Numbered from the stretch's first letter, positions 51,355 to 59,861 are shown. The stretch is DNA of 64,000 nucleotides from Spirochaetales bacterium (GCA_016936555.1 JAFGXR010000080.1:1-64000), one strand, 5' to 3'. Notes: a model not told the origin generated them from the letters alone. Program-made: numbers and translations.

Positions 51355-51675
51355 TCAGATAAGATCAGCAAACAGCTTGACGATATTGGGTTTGGGCTGG
51401 GCTCCCAGAGTCTGTGTCACCTGCTCGCCCTTGTTGAAAACCATAACGGTGGGAATGCTCTGCACACCGAATTTTCCCGCTGTAGACGGGGCATCGTCGA
51501 CGTCGAGCTTACAGACTTTCAGTCTTCCGGCGTACTCTTCCGCCAATTCCTCTATAACCGGTCCGAGCATCTTACAGGGGACACACCACTCCGCCCAGAA
51601 ATCGACGATAACAGGTATATCCGATTTGAGTACTTCCTCTTCGAAGTTCTCATCAGTCAGTTTAACATAAGCCAT
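51355..51675 (-). CDS. trxA: Thioredoxin
   Basis: Cytoplasmic disulphide reductase of 106 residues with a complete thioredoxin fold: DIPVIVDFWAEWCVPCKMLG (about 19-38), DVDDAPSTAGKFGVQSIPTVMVF with the cis-Pro near 74, and a GAQPK end loop. The active site is WCVPC rather than the usual WCGPC, which may shift its redox potential. AGGAG precedes ATG 51675. Confidence 0.93.
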   Translation of the reverse strand: MAYVKLTDENFEEEVLKSDIPVIVDFWAEWCVPCKMLGPVIEELAEEYAGRLKVCKLDVDDAPSTAGKFGVQSIPTVMVFNKGEQVTQTLGAQPKPNIVKLFADLI

Positions 51676-51710
51676 ATATCACTCCTGCAATAATGGATTT
51701 GAACCGGATA

Positions 51711-52502
51711 CTACCGGTTCGTCAAATCCTTGATTCTGAAATCACTAATGATATTCTGGACAAAATCGAGACTTTTTTCAATATTCGAACCGTCGATTCC
51801 CTTTTTCATGATCTCTTTACAACACCAGAGTATGTCGTTCAGTATAAAAGCCGCAGATTTGATACATTGCTGTGCTTCTATGGATTTCTCTTTCAGCGTC
51901 ACAGTCCTGGAATCGAGAAGGAGGCAGTATTTTTCCAATACGATAGGAATCCCTTTATCGCCGGAGGGAGTAAAACGCCACAGCTCTGTATTGAAATCGC
52001 TATTCTCTCCGCGGAGAGCCCAGCTCCGATGCTCAGCAATGAAATTGTCGAGTACCGGCCAGTGGAGTTTCTCGAACTGGCTGATGGCACCGTAAAGATG
52101 TTCTATTTCATAGGAGGCATCGTTGTGTATCTTGATTCGCGGATAGGCTGTAATTTTCTGTTTGAACTGCTCGAGAACCCTGTCGGCGAAATCGGGCTGC
52201 TCTTTCCGCTTTTCTTTGAGGCGGGCTTTTTCGATCTGAGCCAGCTGGTCTTTTTTCAACTGATTCTGATGGTGGAAAATGGATTTTACTGCGACAATCT
52301 CCTCGTTGAGAAAGTTTTCCAGATCCCGGGATTCGATCAGGGCGTTTCGGTAACGCCTCTCGAACTCGTCTTTCAAAGCGGCCGACTTATGGAACGTGAC
52401 AATGTATTTGTCATATTCCCCGCGGATTTTCGAGAGAGCCGCTTCGATTTCTTTTTCAGAGAGTTTCTGTTTCCGCCGGGAGAAAGGTTTGAGTACAGCC
52501 AT
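51711..52502 (-). CDS. Helical hypothetical protein
   Basis: 263-residue soluble protein, charged and helical, not recognised. An N-terminal coiled-coil-like part (KLSEKEIEAALSKIRGEYDKY to about 105) is followed by a globular part with FEKLHWPVLDNFIAEHRSWAL and LNDILWCCKEIM. There are two ATGs, 52505 and 52502; GATAAT ends six bases before the second, which is preferred. No ribosome site is seen. Confidence 0.65.
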   Translation of the reverse strand: MAVLKPFSRRKQKLSEKEIEAALSKIRGEYDKYIVTFHKSAALKDEFERRYRNALIESRDLENFLNEEIVAVKSIFHHQNQLKKDQLAQIEKARLKEKRKEQPDFADRVLEQFKQKITAYPRIKIHNDASYEIEHLYGAISQFEKLHWPVLDNFIAEHRSWALRGENSDFNTELWRFTPSGDKGIPIVLEKYCLLLDSRTVTLKEKSIEAQQCIKSAAFILNDILWCCKEIMKKGIDGSNIEKSLDFVQNIISDFRIKDLTNR

Positions 52503-52508
52503 CATGTT

Positions 52509-52514
52509 ATTATC
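52509..52514 (-). promoter_or_regulatory. Candidate -10 box of the helical hypothetical gene
   Basis: GATAAT on the minus strand, six bases before the ATG at 52502. Confidence 0.3.
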
Positions 52515-52594
52515 GGCGGGTGTTCTGGGATTTATTAAATACTATTATTGAAGTCGCCATGGAGCAAAAAATAATTGTTCCATGGCGCTATTGA

Positions 52595-53323
52595 TTAATC
52601 AGCCAGAGATTCAAAGGCGGAAGTCATATTAGAAATAAATCCGGCTTTATCGATAGTTCCTTTTGCGAAATCGTAATAGATTGGGGCAAGCGTACCATTC
52701 CTGAAAGGAGGTCTTCGGTCAAAGATAGATCTCCATAAGCCAGTCCGGATGAAAGCAATGAGTTAAGATTGTGATGCGCCGTAACCCATTCCATTCCGGA
52801 ATCCAGAGACGAAGCCATTGAAACCACAGCATCCAGTCCCAGCGTTTCTTTCTGGGTATCCAATTGTAAAAATGCTGTTTGGAAAGCCGAAAAGTTCGTC
52901 AGATCCGCAGGATTGATATCTGCGGATTCCAGGAGATCAGCATTGTAAATCAGTCCCCAGCCTTCAATAGAAAAAGGGAAACCCAGAACAGAACCTGATT
53001 CTTCATATGCCAGAGTTGTATGTTCCACCCAGTCTTCATTGGATAGGTCGACTACACTTTGTGAAGGAGTTCCCTCGAAAGGAAACATCGTCGAACCTGC
53101 AAGAGCTGAACTGAAACCGGATGTCTGGGTGTTGACTTCAATCCGGTAGAGATTGTTTCCCTGATTCCAAAGATTGGCATAAGTCTGTAATTGCGAATCA
53201 ATTTCAACCTTACCATTCAGCAGTGTAATGACAGTCCGGGTGTCTTCTTCATCGGGGGGGGAACTGATCCTCACAGCTTAACAGGAATGCAGCGAAAAGA
53301 AGTAATATAGCATTTTTTTTCAT
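52595..53323 (-). pseudogene. Decayed sugar-binding lipoprotein gene
   Basis: Remnant of a family-1 sugar-binding lipoprotein. A good ribosome site (AGGAG) and ATG at 53323 start MKKNAILLLFAAFLLSC, a normal lipoprotein signal. The frame then breaks at a run of eight C (53261-53254): with seven C it would continue into PPDEEDTRTVITLLNGK. The middle (residues about 25-200) is intact family-1 sequence (FSIEGWGLIYNADLLESADI). A second frame change near 52730-52710 leads to a normal family ending (APIYYDFAKGTIDKAG to ESLAD) and stop TAA 52597-52595. Total length is about 240 codons against 400 or more for the family, so about 150 residues were lost internally. Confidence 0.82.
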
Positions 53324-53587
53324 GTTTGCTCCTTTGCCTGATATTGATCTACATTAATTTTAAATTATTAAATTATTTTAAACAAAGGAAATACATGCCG
53401 GATTACTGAGTGTAATACGATTTAAAACGGACTGTTGCAAAAGTCCATTTATTCAGCCCTCCCCCGGTATCTCCCTAGACATCCTAGAGGTTTATCTACC
53501 GTGCTTCCGACCGGCCCGAAGGGAGAAGGGTTGGGATTGAGGGACAAAATAGAATTATTCAAGTTTTGCAACAGCCTCGTTTTTCAA
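53324..53587. other. AT-rich and repeat-containing intergenic region
   Basis: 264 bp between the pseudogene start and the ssb stop. The first 100 bp are very AT-rich and would hold the old promoter. The remainder is the 148-bp element bounded by inverted CTGTTGCAAAA copies (53429-53576). No gene is seen. Confidence 0.6.
53429..53576. repeat. Short element with IS-end-like inverted repeats
   Basis: GGACTGTTGCAAAAGTCC (53429-53446) and, inverted, TTTTGCAACAG (53564-53574) bound 148 bp without coding capacity. The core CTGTTGCAAA recalls the ends of IS6-family elements. It may be a MITE or a deleted insertion sequence. Confidence 0.45.
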
Positions 53588-53977
53588 TCAGAAAACCGGC
53601 TCCTTATCCTCCTCGACAGCCGATTCAGCAGGCTCCTCTTCATTTTTCTTGAACTGAGGCTTGAACTCCACATGCTCCCCGACGATCTTCACCTTGGTGC
53701 GCCCCTTCCCTTCTTCATCCTGCCAGCGGTCCTGCTTCAGACGTCCGACAACCCGAACGCCCCGTCCTTTCTCCAGATTGGCATAGCAGTTTTCAGCCAG
53801 TTTGGACCAGACTTCCACATCGAAATAGGAAACTTCATCGACACGGCTGCCCTCCTGTTTGTAAAAGCGGTTGGAAGCAATGGAAAACCGGCAGAATTTT
53901 GTCCCTTTCGCCGTTTCTCCCGTTTCGGGATCCCGGACCAGATTGCCTTCCAGTAAAATTGAGTTTAATGAGTTCAC
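53588..53977 (-). CDS. ssb: Single-stranded DNA-binding protein
   Basis: OB-fold protein of 129 residues: LNSILLEGNLVRDPE, KFCRFSIASNRFY, EVSYFDVEVWSKLAENC, and GRGVRVVGRLKQDRW follow the family order. The acidic tail ends in EEDKEPVF, a variant of the DDDIPF tip that recruits partner proteins. The start is GTG 53977 with GGAG six bases upstream. The gene is shorter than usual SSB (about 160-180) and lies between IS-end-like repeats, so it may be a second, acquired copy. Confidence 0.88.
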   Translation of the reverse strand: MNSLNSILLEGNLVRDPETGETAKGTKFCRFSIASNRFYKQEGSRVDEVSYFDVEVWSKLAENCYANLEKGRGVRVVGRLKQDRWQDEEGKGRTKVKIVGEHVEFKPQFKKNEEEPAESAVEEDKEPVF

Positions 53978-54087
53978 TTGTTTCTCCTCTATAGGTATTT
54001 ACTTATACATACAGAGTTTTTTTACGCCGTGCTTCATATTCCTTCTGCATTTTCCTTCATCAATTCCCTGTTTTCAGCTCAACAGAA

Positions 54088-54105
54088 GGGTCTGTTGCAA
54101 AAGTC
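54088..54105. repeat. Third copy of the IS-end-like repeat
   Basis: GGGTCTGTTGCAAAAGTC shares 14 bases (CTGTTGCAAAAGTC, 54092-54105) with the copy at 53432-53445, in the same orientation, so the two flank ssb as direct repeats. Confidence 0.5.
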
Positions 54106-54239
54106 GATTAGTTCTATTCCACCCTTTCTTTTTTCAACAAGTTAGGAGGGGGATTTCTGAGCAGGACCAGATAGAATCTCAATCAGAAGGGAATGATGAG
54201 CCGGTTGCTTACAGAAGCCGTCCCGGCGGGACTGGAAGC

Positions 54240-57200
54240 TCAGGAATCAAAAAGGACATCGTCCACATTGAGATGAATCGTCTCATCCATCTCCACGCGG
54301 TAACCGCCGGCATCGAGAATATTGTCATTTTCTCTTGAAAGATACTCCTCCGCTGAATCATATGTTTCAGGAGGATTAGCCCGCGCTTTCGTATCTCTGT
54401 CTCTTGTGAGCAGATCGGCATAATCGGAAGCCCGGGTAAAGCTGACCATAGCCTGAGCCGTCTTGTCCACATCAGAGCTGCTCCTGGCCAGATTGAAATA
54501 GGCTACGCCGAGATTGTTGTAGGCTTTACTGTACATTTCAATCAGCGCGCGGTGCTCATCCTTCTCCTCGATCTGAAGATAACCGATGTTTTTTTCAACC
54601 TCTTCCAGTTGATGTATAACCCGGATAAAGGCACTTTGGGCACCGAAATAATTACCGCGCTTGAGCATAGTGTTACCAAGGGCATAAAGGATGTTCCGGT
54701 TCCCCGGCATTCCCTGCTCAGCATTGTAAAACTCCACAAGGGCTCTTTCATAGTTTCCCGTAATATAGGTACAGTAACCGCGGTGATACTCAATCTGAGG
54801 AGTAATATAGCGGTTTTTTTCCGCCTGATCGTACATATTCAGAGCCGCCATATAATCCTGGTTACCGTAATAGAGACTCCCCAGATCGGCATAGAGCTTT
54901 CCGCCTGTGGAAGAAGCACCGATCAGATTTCTGTTAATACTGTTTTCATATAAAGCGATTCCCTGCCTGTATTCGTTTTCTGCATCGAGATAATCGCGCT
55001 TCCGGAATTTGAGTTCCCCCCGTCTCCGGTGGGTATCGAGTTTCATGAAAATTTTATCTTTCTTGAGAGGAGTCTGCCGATCCAGATAGAAAAGGACTTT
55101 TCTGAGAGCCAGCTCCTCCATATTGTCATCCTCATTTACGCGGAAATAACGGGCCAGCTGATAGTGGACATCGGGGATCTCATCATATACCTCTTCCGCT
55201 CTGAAAAGAATGGAAAGAGCTTCAGCAGGCTCTCCTTTATCGAGAAGATAACCGCCCAGTTCGGAGAACACTTTCGAGAAATATGCCGGATCAGCCCCGG
55301 TCTCTTTCGACTTGGCAAATGTCTCCTTCAGCTGCCGGATATTCAAATCGTCTTTTCTCTTAAGGAAGTAACGGAGCATACGAAGCAGGATTTCATCGCG
55401 CCCTCCTACGGAGTCCAGTATCGTCGCATAGACGAACCGCGCATCTTCCAACCGGGCGGGATCTTCATCGGACCACTCGAAATAATTGTCGCCATAGGCG
55501 AGCATGGCTCTGAAATCGTTAACCTTAAAACTGAGAACCTGCCGGAGTATTTCCTCAGCATGACTGTAATTGGCCGTATCATAAGTTTCCATGTGAGCGT
55601 ATTCCATCATCCCTTTAATATCATCGGGATAGAATGTCATCAGTTCATCATATTTCCGTGCAGCTTCAATAAACTGGCGGCGGTCCCTGTACGCATCGGC
55701 ATATTTATAAAACCAGTTTTTATTTCTCCAGCCCTCAATAAAAAAGGGGCCCATTTCCCAGCCGTTCCATGCTGTTTCAAAAAGCGAATTGGCTTCATCG
55801 TAAAGATCGGAATAAATATTCTCATACCCCTGTTTGTAAAGGCTATCCGCTTTAATGGGCCTGTAAAGGAAGAGAAGTGAAAGCATTCCGAGGATCCAGG
55901 CGGCCGTAATTCCCAGAAGAACCCACCGGAGGACCGGCCAGGTCTGATGAGTGAATATGTAAAGGAAACCGGATTTGCTCTTTTCCAGAGCCAGACCGCT
56001 CCTTTTCATATATCCGGAGGGAAGTTTTATTTTCCTGTTAATTGTCTTCAGCAGGTAATCGGCGATCTCCCGGGGGCTGGCTCCATTTACGAGAAGCATA
56101 ATAAACTTCTCGTATTTTTCTTTCTTCAGCTTCTGTTCGGCGATTACTTCCTCGACAGCCATCTTCAGATTGCGAGGAAGAGTTGACAAGGTGATTTTCA
56201 GAGCCAGGAACTGATCCTCTGTCAGAGAGAAATCGCCATCATCCCGGACTTCTTCCTTCATTTCATCAATGGCATCAAGCTCATCGCCGAAAGAATAGTC
56301 CCCCATATCATCCATATCTCCGAAATCGCCGGGAGACATGTCGAAGTCTTCCAGATCACCGGATTCAAAATCCAGACTGCCGAGTTCTTCAACCTCTTCT
56401 ATTTCTTCTCCGAAAGAGATTTCCTGTTCATCGCTCAGATCAAAATCATCATCGAAAGCGGGAAGCTCCTCTTCCACCTCGTCCAGGGGCTCATCGGCAA
56501 TATCATCAACATCTTCCAGGGGGAGCAGATCTTCCGCCTCATCGGAATCGGAATTGGAATTGGAAGGCTTTATTTCTTCTGTATCTTCAATATCAAGAGT
56601 AAAATCATCAAAGGATAGCTCTTCCTCTTCCGCTTCCTGAGCGACGAAATCGGGAATGGCTTCTTCCGAACCATCCTCGAAAAGATCACCCATAGTCGAA
56701 GGGAGTCCTGTATCCACATCGTGAGGTTCCTCATCGGAAAAAGAAAAATCATCAAGAGATTCATCACCGGAATAGGAAAACTCGTCCTCCACAGATGGAA
56801 GATCCTGAAAATTAAAATCATCCTGTTCAACACCCGGTCCACCGGCATCTCCGGGAACCGGGACGGGAGCGTCAGCCTCTTCATCAAAGAGATCTGTCAT
56901 ATCTCCAAAACCGGAATCCTCCTGTTCATCGGAGAATGAGCTATCACTGATAAGGCTTTCCATTTCCTCAAGACCCGATTCATCGGAAGACCTGACGTCT
57001 TCAAAAAGAGCATCCATATCGCCGAAGCCCTTATCCTCTTCAGAAAAATCCGAGTCTATTGCGGAATCTTCCTGCAGAGAGCTATCTTCCATGGGAAAAA
57101 AATCATCCATGGATTCACCGGACTCATAGGGAGCATCCCCTGATTCATCATCAAGGGTAAAATCGCCCAGATCTCCGAAGGGGTTATCATCATCGTCATC

Positions 57201-57443
57201 GGCAAAATCGAAACCATCCAGATCGGGGACAAGCTCGTCATCATCGAGAACCTGGTTCAGTCTATCATCCAGGTTGAAATCATCAGGAGAAGCAGCCGTT
57301 CCGAAAAAGTTCTGCTCGGATCCTTCCGGGGGAACAGCGGGAACATCTTCAATGGAACCTCCTTCTCTGGCTACGATTGAAGGCTCTTTCCCAAGTGAGT
57401 TAACAAGTAATTTGAAATCTTCTATAGTTCCGAGATCGGGCAT
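54240..57443 (-). CDS. Large acidic TPR membrane protein, flagellar-collar-like
   Basis: 1067 residues in three parts. Residues 1-400 are extremely acidic and probably cytoplasmic and disordered, with recurring short motifs (FGDMDALFEDV, FGDMTDLFDEE, TMGDLFEDG). A membrane helix lies near 500-530 (WVLLGITAAWILGMLSLLFLY). Residues about 540-1060 are a periplasmic TPR array (DEANSLFETAWNGWE, AARKYDELMTFYPDD, AALNMYDQAEKNRY, YNNLGVAYFNLARSS). This layout recalls the TPR proteins of the spirochaete periplasmic flagellar collar (Flc proteins). The family link is from memory and not checked. No flagellar gene is adjacent. A TATAAT lies about 45 bases upstream of the ATG. Confidence 0.72.
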   Translation of the reverse strand: MPDLGTIEDFKLLVNSLGKEPSIVAREGGSIEDVPAVPPEGSEQNFFGTAASPDDFNLDDRLNQVLDDDELVPDLDGFDFADDDDDNPFGDLGDFTLDDESGDAPYESGESMDDFFPMEDSSLQEDSAIDSDFSEEDKGFGDMDALFEDVRSSDESGLEEMESLISDSSFSDEQEDSGFGDMTDLFDEEADAPVPVPGDAGGPGVEQDDFNFQDLPSVEDEFSYSGDESLDDFSFSDEEPHDVDTGLPSTMGDLFEDGSEEAIPDFVAQEAEEEELSFDDFTLDIEDTEEIKPSNSNSDSDEAEDLLPLEDVDDIADEPLDEVEEELPAFDDDFDLSDEQEISFGEEIEEVEELGSLDFESGDLEDFDMSPGDFGDMDDMGDYSFGDELDAIDEMKEEVRDDGDFSLTEDQFLALKITLSTLPRNLKMAVEEVIAEQKLKKEKYEKFIMLLVNGASPREIADYLLKTINRKIKLPSGYMKRSGLALEKSKSGFLYIFTHQTWPVLRWVLLGITAAWILGMLSLLFLYRPIKADSLYKQGYENIYSDLYDEANSLFETAWNGWEMGPFFIEGWRNKNWFYKYADAYRDRRQFIEAARKYDELMTFYPDDIKGMMEYAHMETYDTANYSHAEEILRQVLSFKVNDFRAMLAYGDNYFEWSDEDPARLEDARFVYATILDSVGGRDEILLRMLRYFLKRKDDLNIRQLKETFAKSKETGADPAYFSKVFSELGGYLLDKGEPAEALSILFRAEEVYDEIPDVHYQLARYFRVNEDDNMEELALRKVLFYLDRQTPLKKDKIFMKLDTHRRRGELKFRKRDYLDAENEYRQGIALYENSINRNLIGASSTGGKLYADLGSLYYGNQDYMAALNMYDQAEKNRYITPQIEYHRGYCTYITGNYERALVEFYNAEQGMPGNRNILYALGNTMLKRGNYFGAQSAFIRVIHQLEEVEKNIGYLQIEEKDEHRALIEMYSKAYNNLGVAYFNLARSSSDVDKTAQAMVSFTRASDYADLLTRDRDTKARANPPETYDSAEEYLSRENDNILDAGGYRVEMDETIHLNVDDVLFDS

Positions 57444-57566
57444 ACTGTTCTGTGTTTCAACCTCTCGTTATTCGATTCCCATTATAATCCAGATAAGGGC
57501 TTCTGTATAATGATCGGCATCCTTTAGCTTCATTTAATAATAAAGAACCAATAAAATACGCCGAAT

Positions 57567-57572
57567 TATAAA
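57567..57572 (+). promoter_or_regulatory. Candidate -10 box before the CBM48-like gene
   Basis: TATAAA, seven bases before the ATG at 57580. There is no clear -35 and no ribosome site. Confidence 0.35.
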
Positions 57573-57579
57573 GTGACAT

Positions 57580-58272
57580 ATGAAAAAAGCAGCTATATAC
57601 TCCGTACTTTTTATTATTCTGGCCGGCTCTTCCCTCTGGGGACAGAGCAATCTTCCTCTACACCTCAAAATTATGCAGCTTTCCACGGTGGAAGAACCGC
57701 AAATATGGAACGGTATGATATTTCTCACGGCAAGACCGGAGAAATCTGTCCGATTCATAGGAGTTGCTTTCGATTATGAATCGTACAACACAATCCACCC
57801 TTTTCAAATCAACGAAAAGGGAATATATGTCTTCACAGCTCCCGTACCCGAGAGAGAAGAGATAAAATACCGCCTGATTATGGACGGACTCTGGATGGCT
57901 GATCCTCTGGGCCGGCGAAACGGGAAAGATAGTTTCGGAATCGAAGTATCACGACTGACAATTCCCTTGCAAAGTTATATAAAAGTGACCGGTCCGTCGA
58001 GCGATGCATCAGGTAAAACGGTCTTCTCCCTGAGAAGCCGCCCCGATGCCACGGTTTCCATTGTCGGAACTTTCAATGGCTGGGACCCCTACATGACCCC
58101 GATGGCCGAGACCTCATCAGGAGTCTATTCCACGGAGATGAAGCTCCGGGAGGGTTCCTATTTCTACTACTTCATAGTCGACGGCAAGAAAGCCATGGAT
58201 CCCCAGAATTTTCTCAGAGCCAGAAATACTGAGGGAGAGGAAGTCTGCCGGATCGATATCGACAGGTCCTGA
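57580..58272 (+). CDS. Exported protein with tandem CBM48-like domains
   Basis: 230 residues with a signal peptide (MKKAAIYSVLFIILAGSSLWGQ) and no lipobox. The C-terminal domain (about 145-228) is a clear CBM48/AMPK-type glucan-binding fold: ATVSIVGTFNGWDPYMTPM, GVYSTEMKLREGSYFYYF and IVDGKKAMDP. The N-terminal domain (about 50-125) repeats the pattern more loosely: VRFIGVAFDYESYN, GIYVFTAPVPEREEIKYRLI and DGLWMADPLGR. No catalytic domain is present. Glucan binding outside the cytoplasm is odd for glycogen, so another role such as protein-protein binding is possible. Confidence 0.78.
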   Translation: MKKAAIYSVLFIILAGSSLWGQSNLPLHLKIMQLSTVEEPQIWNGMIFLTARPEKSVRFIGVAFDYESYNTIHPFQINEKGIYVFTAPVPEREEIKYRLIMDGLWMADPLGRRNGKDSFGIEVSRLTIPLQSYIKVTGPSSDASGKTVFSLRSRPDATVSIVGTFNGWDPYMTPMAETSSGVYSTEMKLREGSYFYYFIVDGKKAMDPQNFLRARNTEGEEVCRIDIDRS

Positions 58273-58281
58273 TTCATCCTC

Positions 58282-59244
58282 TTAAGGGTTTACTTCATAA
58301 GGTGCCGAACCGGTTTCCAGAACGGAAACGGCATTGGCGGCGCATTTTTCCTTAAGCAGTGCGATGGAGTCCTCGCTGTAATAAGCTCTGTGATCCGTGA
58401 TAATGACATTTTCCAGTTCCGACAGGTAAAATCCGTCCCCCGGAGGTTCATGGGAAAGAACATCGAGAGCAGCGCCTCTGATCTCCCCTTTCTCCAGAGC
58501 GGCTTTTAATGCCGGTTCATCTATGATTGCTCCCCTGGCCGTATTGATCAGAACGGCTGTTTTCTTCATTTTCATCAGGGAGTCTCTATCAATAAACGAT
58601 CGTGTTTCGTCCGTCAGCGGCAGATGTATGGAAATATAATCCGATTCCCTGAGTAACTCTTCCTTTGTTACGGAGTAGACTGATTGATCGATTTCAAGTC
58701 CCGGCTCAAGCCCCCTGCTGTGAATCAGGATCCTGGAAAATCCGAAACCTTCAGCCATACTCTTTAAGGCAAGGCCGGTTTTCCCATAACCGATAATCCC
58801 CAGAACCGAGCCGTTTATTCTTCTGATACCGGGCGTCTGGACATCCCGCCAGCGCCCTGCCCGTACAGCTGCGGCTCTCTGGGCAATCTGCCTTTCGAAG
58901 GAAAGAAGAAGAGCGAAGGCATGTTCCGCCACTTCATGAACACAATAATCGGGCACAATGGCCACTTTTATTCCGGCACCGGCGGCCGCTTTGACATCGA
59001 CATTGTCATAACCCACTCCGTATCTGGATATGACTTTGCATTTCTTCATAGAAGCGATGACTTCAGAATTGATTTCAGTCATATCGACGAGAACCGCATC
59101 GGCATCTTCCACAGCCCTGCAGAGCTCATCGCCATGGAGTTCTCTGAAAATATGAACTTCAGCACCGATAGACTCGAGAATTCCCTTTTCTATATGACAA
59201 TTTCCATTTAAATTATCTGTAATAACGACTTTATACTTGTTCAT
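58282..59244 (-). CDS. D-isomer-specific 2-hydroxyacid dehydrogenase
   Basis: 320-residue NAD-dependent dehydrogenase. The Rossmann motif is LGIIGYGKTGLALKSMAEGF near 147-166. Catalytic residues fit: Arg in LINTARGAIIDEPAL, Glu in AALDVLSHEPPGD, and His in VIITDHRAYYSEDS, close to the CtBP/phosphoglycerate dehydrogenase-like branch. The substrate is uncertain. ATG 59244 (MNKYKVVITDN) is chosen; TATAAT ends six bases upstream, and the in-frame extension to 59301 has no support. Confidence 0.87.
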   Translation of the reverse strand: MNKYKVVITDNLNGNCHIEKGILESIGAEVHIFRELHGDELCRAVEDADAVLVDMTEINSEVIASMKKCKVISRYGVGYDNVDVKAAAGAGIKVAIVPDYCVHEVAEHAFALLLSFERQIAQRAAAVRAGRWRDVQTPGIRRINGSVLGIIGYGKTGLALKSMAEGFGFSRILIHSRGLEPGLEIDQSVYSVTKEELLRESDYISIHLPLTDETRSFIDRDSLMKMKKTAVLINTARGAIIDEPALKAALEKGEIRGAALDVLSHEPPGDGFYLSELENVIITDHRAYYSEDSIALLKEKCAANAVSVLETGSAPYEVNP

Positions 59245-59250
59245 AGCTGG

Positions 59251-59256
59251 ATTATA
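59251..59256 (-). promoter_or_regulatory. -10 box of the hydroxyacid dehydrogenase gene
   Basis: TATAAT on the minus strand, six bases before the ATG at 59244. The -35 is weak. Confidence 0.45.
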
Positions 59257-59287
59257 CCCTGAGGAATAAGATAAATGAAGGATAGCC

Positions 59288-59812
59288 ATGTTTTTTTTCA
59301 ATTTGAAACTGATAAGGAAATCGGAAGATCTCTATATCCTCACGATCCCTCTGCATACCCGTTTGATAATGGGTTTTTTTTCTCTGGCCGTCGCCTATAC
59401 TTTTGTTCTGGATCCGGCATTTTCCATTGTTCCGGCTTTTTTCCTTGCTGTACTGCTTCTGACTACCTTCTATAAAGAATCGTGGGTTTTCGATAAAAAA
59501 GAGCAGACAGTTGTCTACGGCTTCGGACTTCTTTTTCTCTACAAAAAAACAGTCGTATCCTTCGATTCCATAGAGAATTTCCTCTTTGAGGGATTCGTAA
59601 AAGGGTCATTGACGGCCAAACCGGAGAGCGGGGAGGAAAATCCCCTCTCGAAGAAACCGAAGCTCCGCTCGGAATTCTGGAAGCTGACTCTGCAAAACAG
59701 CAAATACGGAGAATTGACAATTCATACGGTTAAGGGAAAACAAAGAGATGTTCTTCTGGAAAAAAGCAGGGAAATAGCCCGTTTGTGCGGAAAAAGACTC
59801 CTGGAGAAATAG
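59288..59812 (+). CDS. Small membrane protein of unknown function
   Basis: 174 residues with two membrane helices near 25-65 (LIMGFFSLAVAYTFVL, IVPAFFLAVLLLTTFY) and a C-terminal cytoplasmic part that looks like a small beta-rich (PH-like) domain: SWVFDKKEQTVVYGFG and VVSFDSIENFLFEG. GGATAGCC before the ATG is a moderate ribosome site. Divergent from the hydroxyacid dehydrogenase gene. Confidence 0.68.
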   Translation: MFFFNLKLIRKSEDLYILTIPLHTRLIMGFFSLAVAYTFVLDPAFSIVPAFFLAVLLLTTFYKESWVFDKKEQTVVYGFGLLFLYKKTVVSFDSIENFLFEGFVKGSLTAKPESGEENPLSKKPKLRSEFWKLTLQNSKYGELTIHTVKGKQRDVLLEKSREIARLCGKRLLEK

Positions 59813-59835
59813 TTCCGGCTATTCAGGAGACAAAA

Positions 59836-59861
59836 AAAACCGCAGACCTAACTGCGGTTTT
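59836..59861. terminator. Bidirectional intrinsic terminator
   Basis: AAAACCGCAG (59836-59845) pairs with CTGCGGTTTT (59852-59861), A-run on the left. It ends the membrane-protein gene and the opp operon. Confidence 0.88.

Noticed and set aside
51693-52538. 281-codon open frame opposite the helical hypothetical gene
   Set aside because: The minus-strand frame has a plausible start with a -10 box and typical helical, charged composition. The plus-strand product looks like a shadow, though neither has a recognised family.
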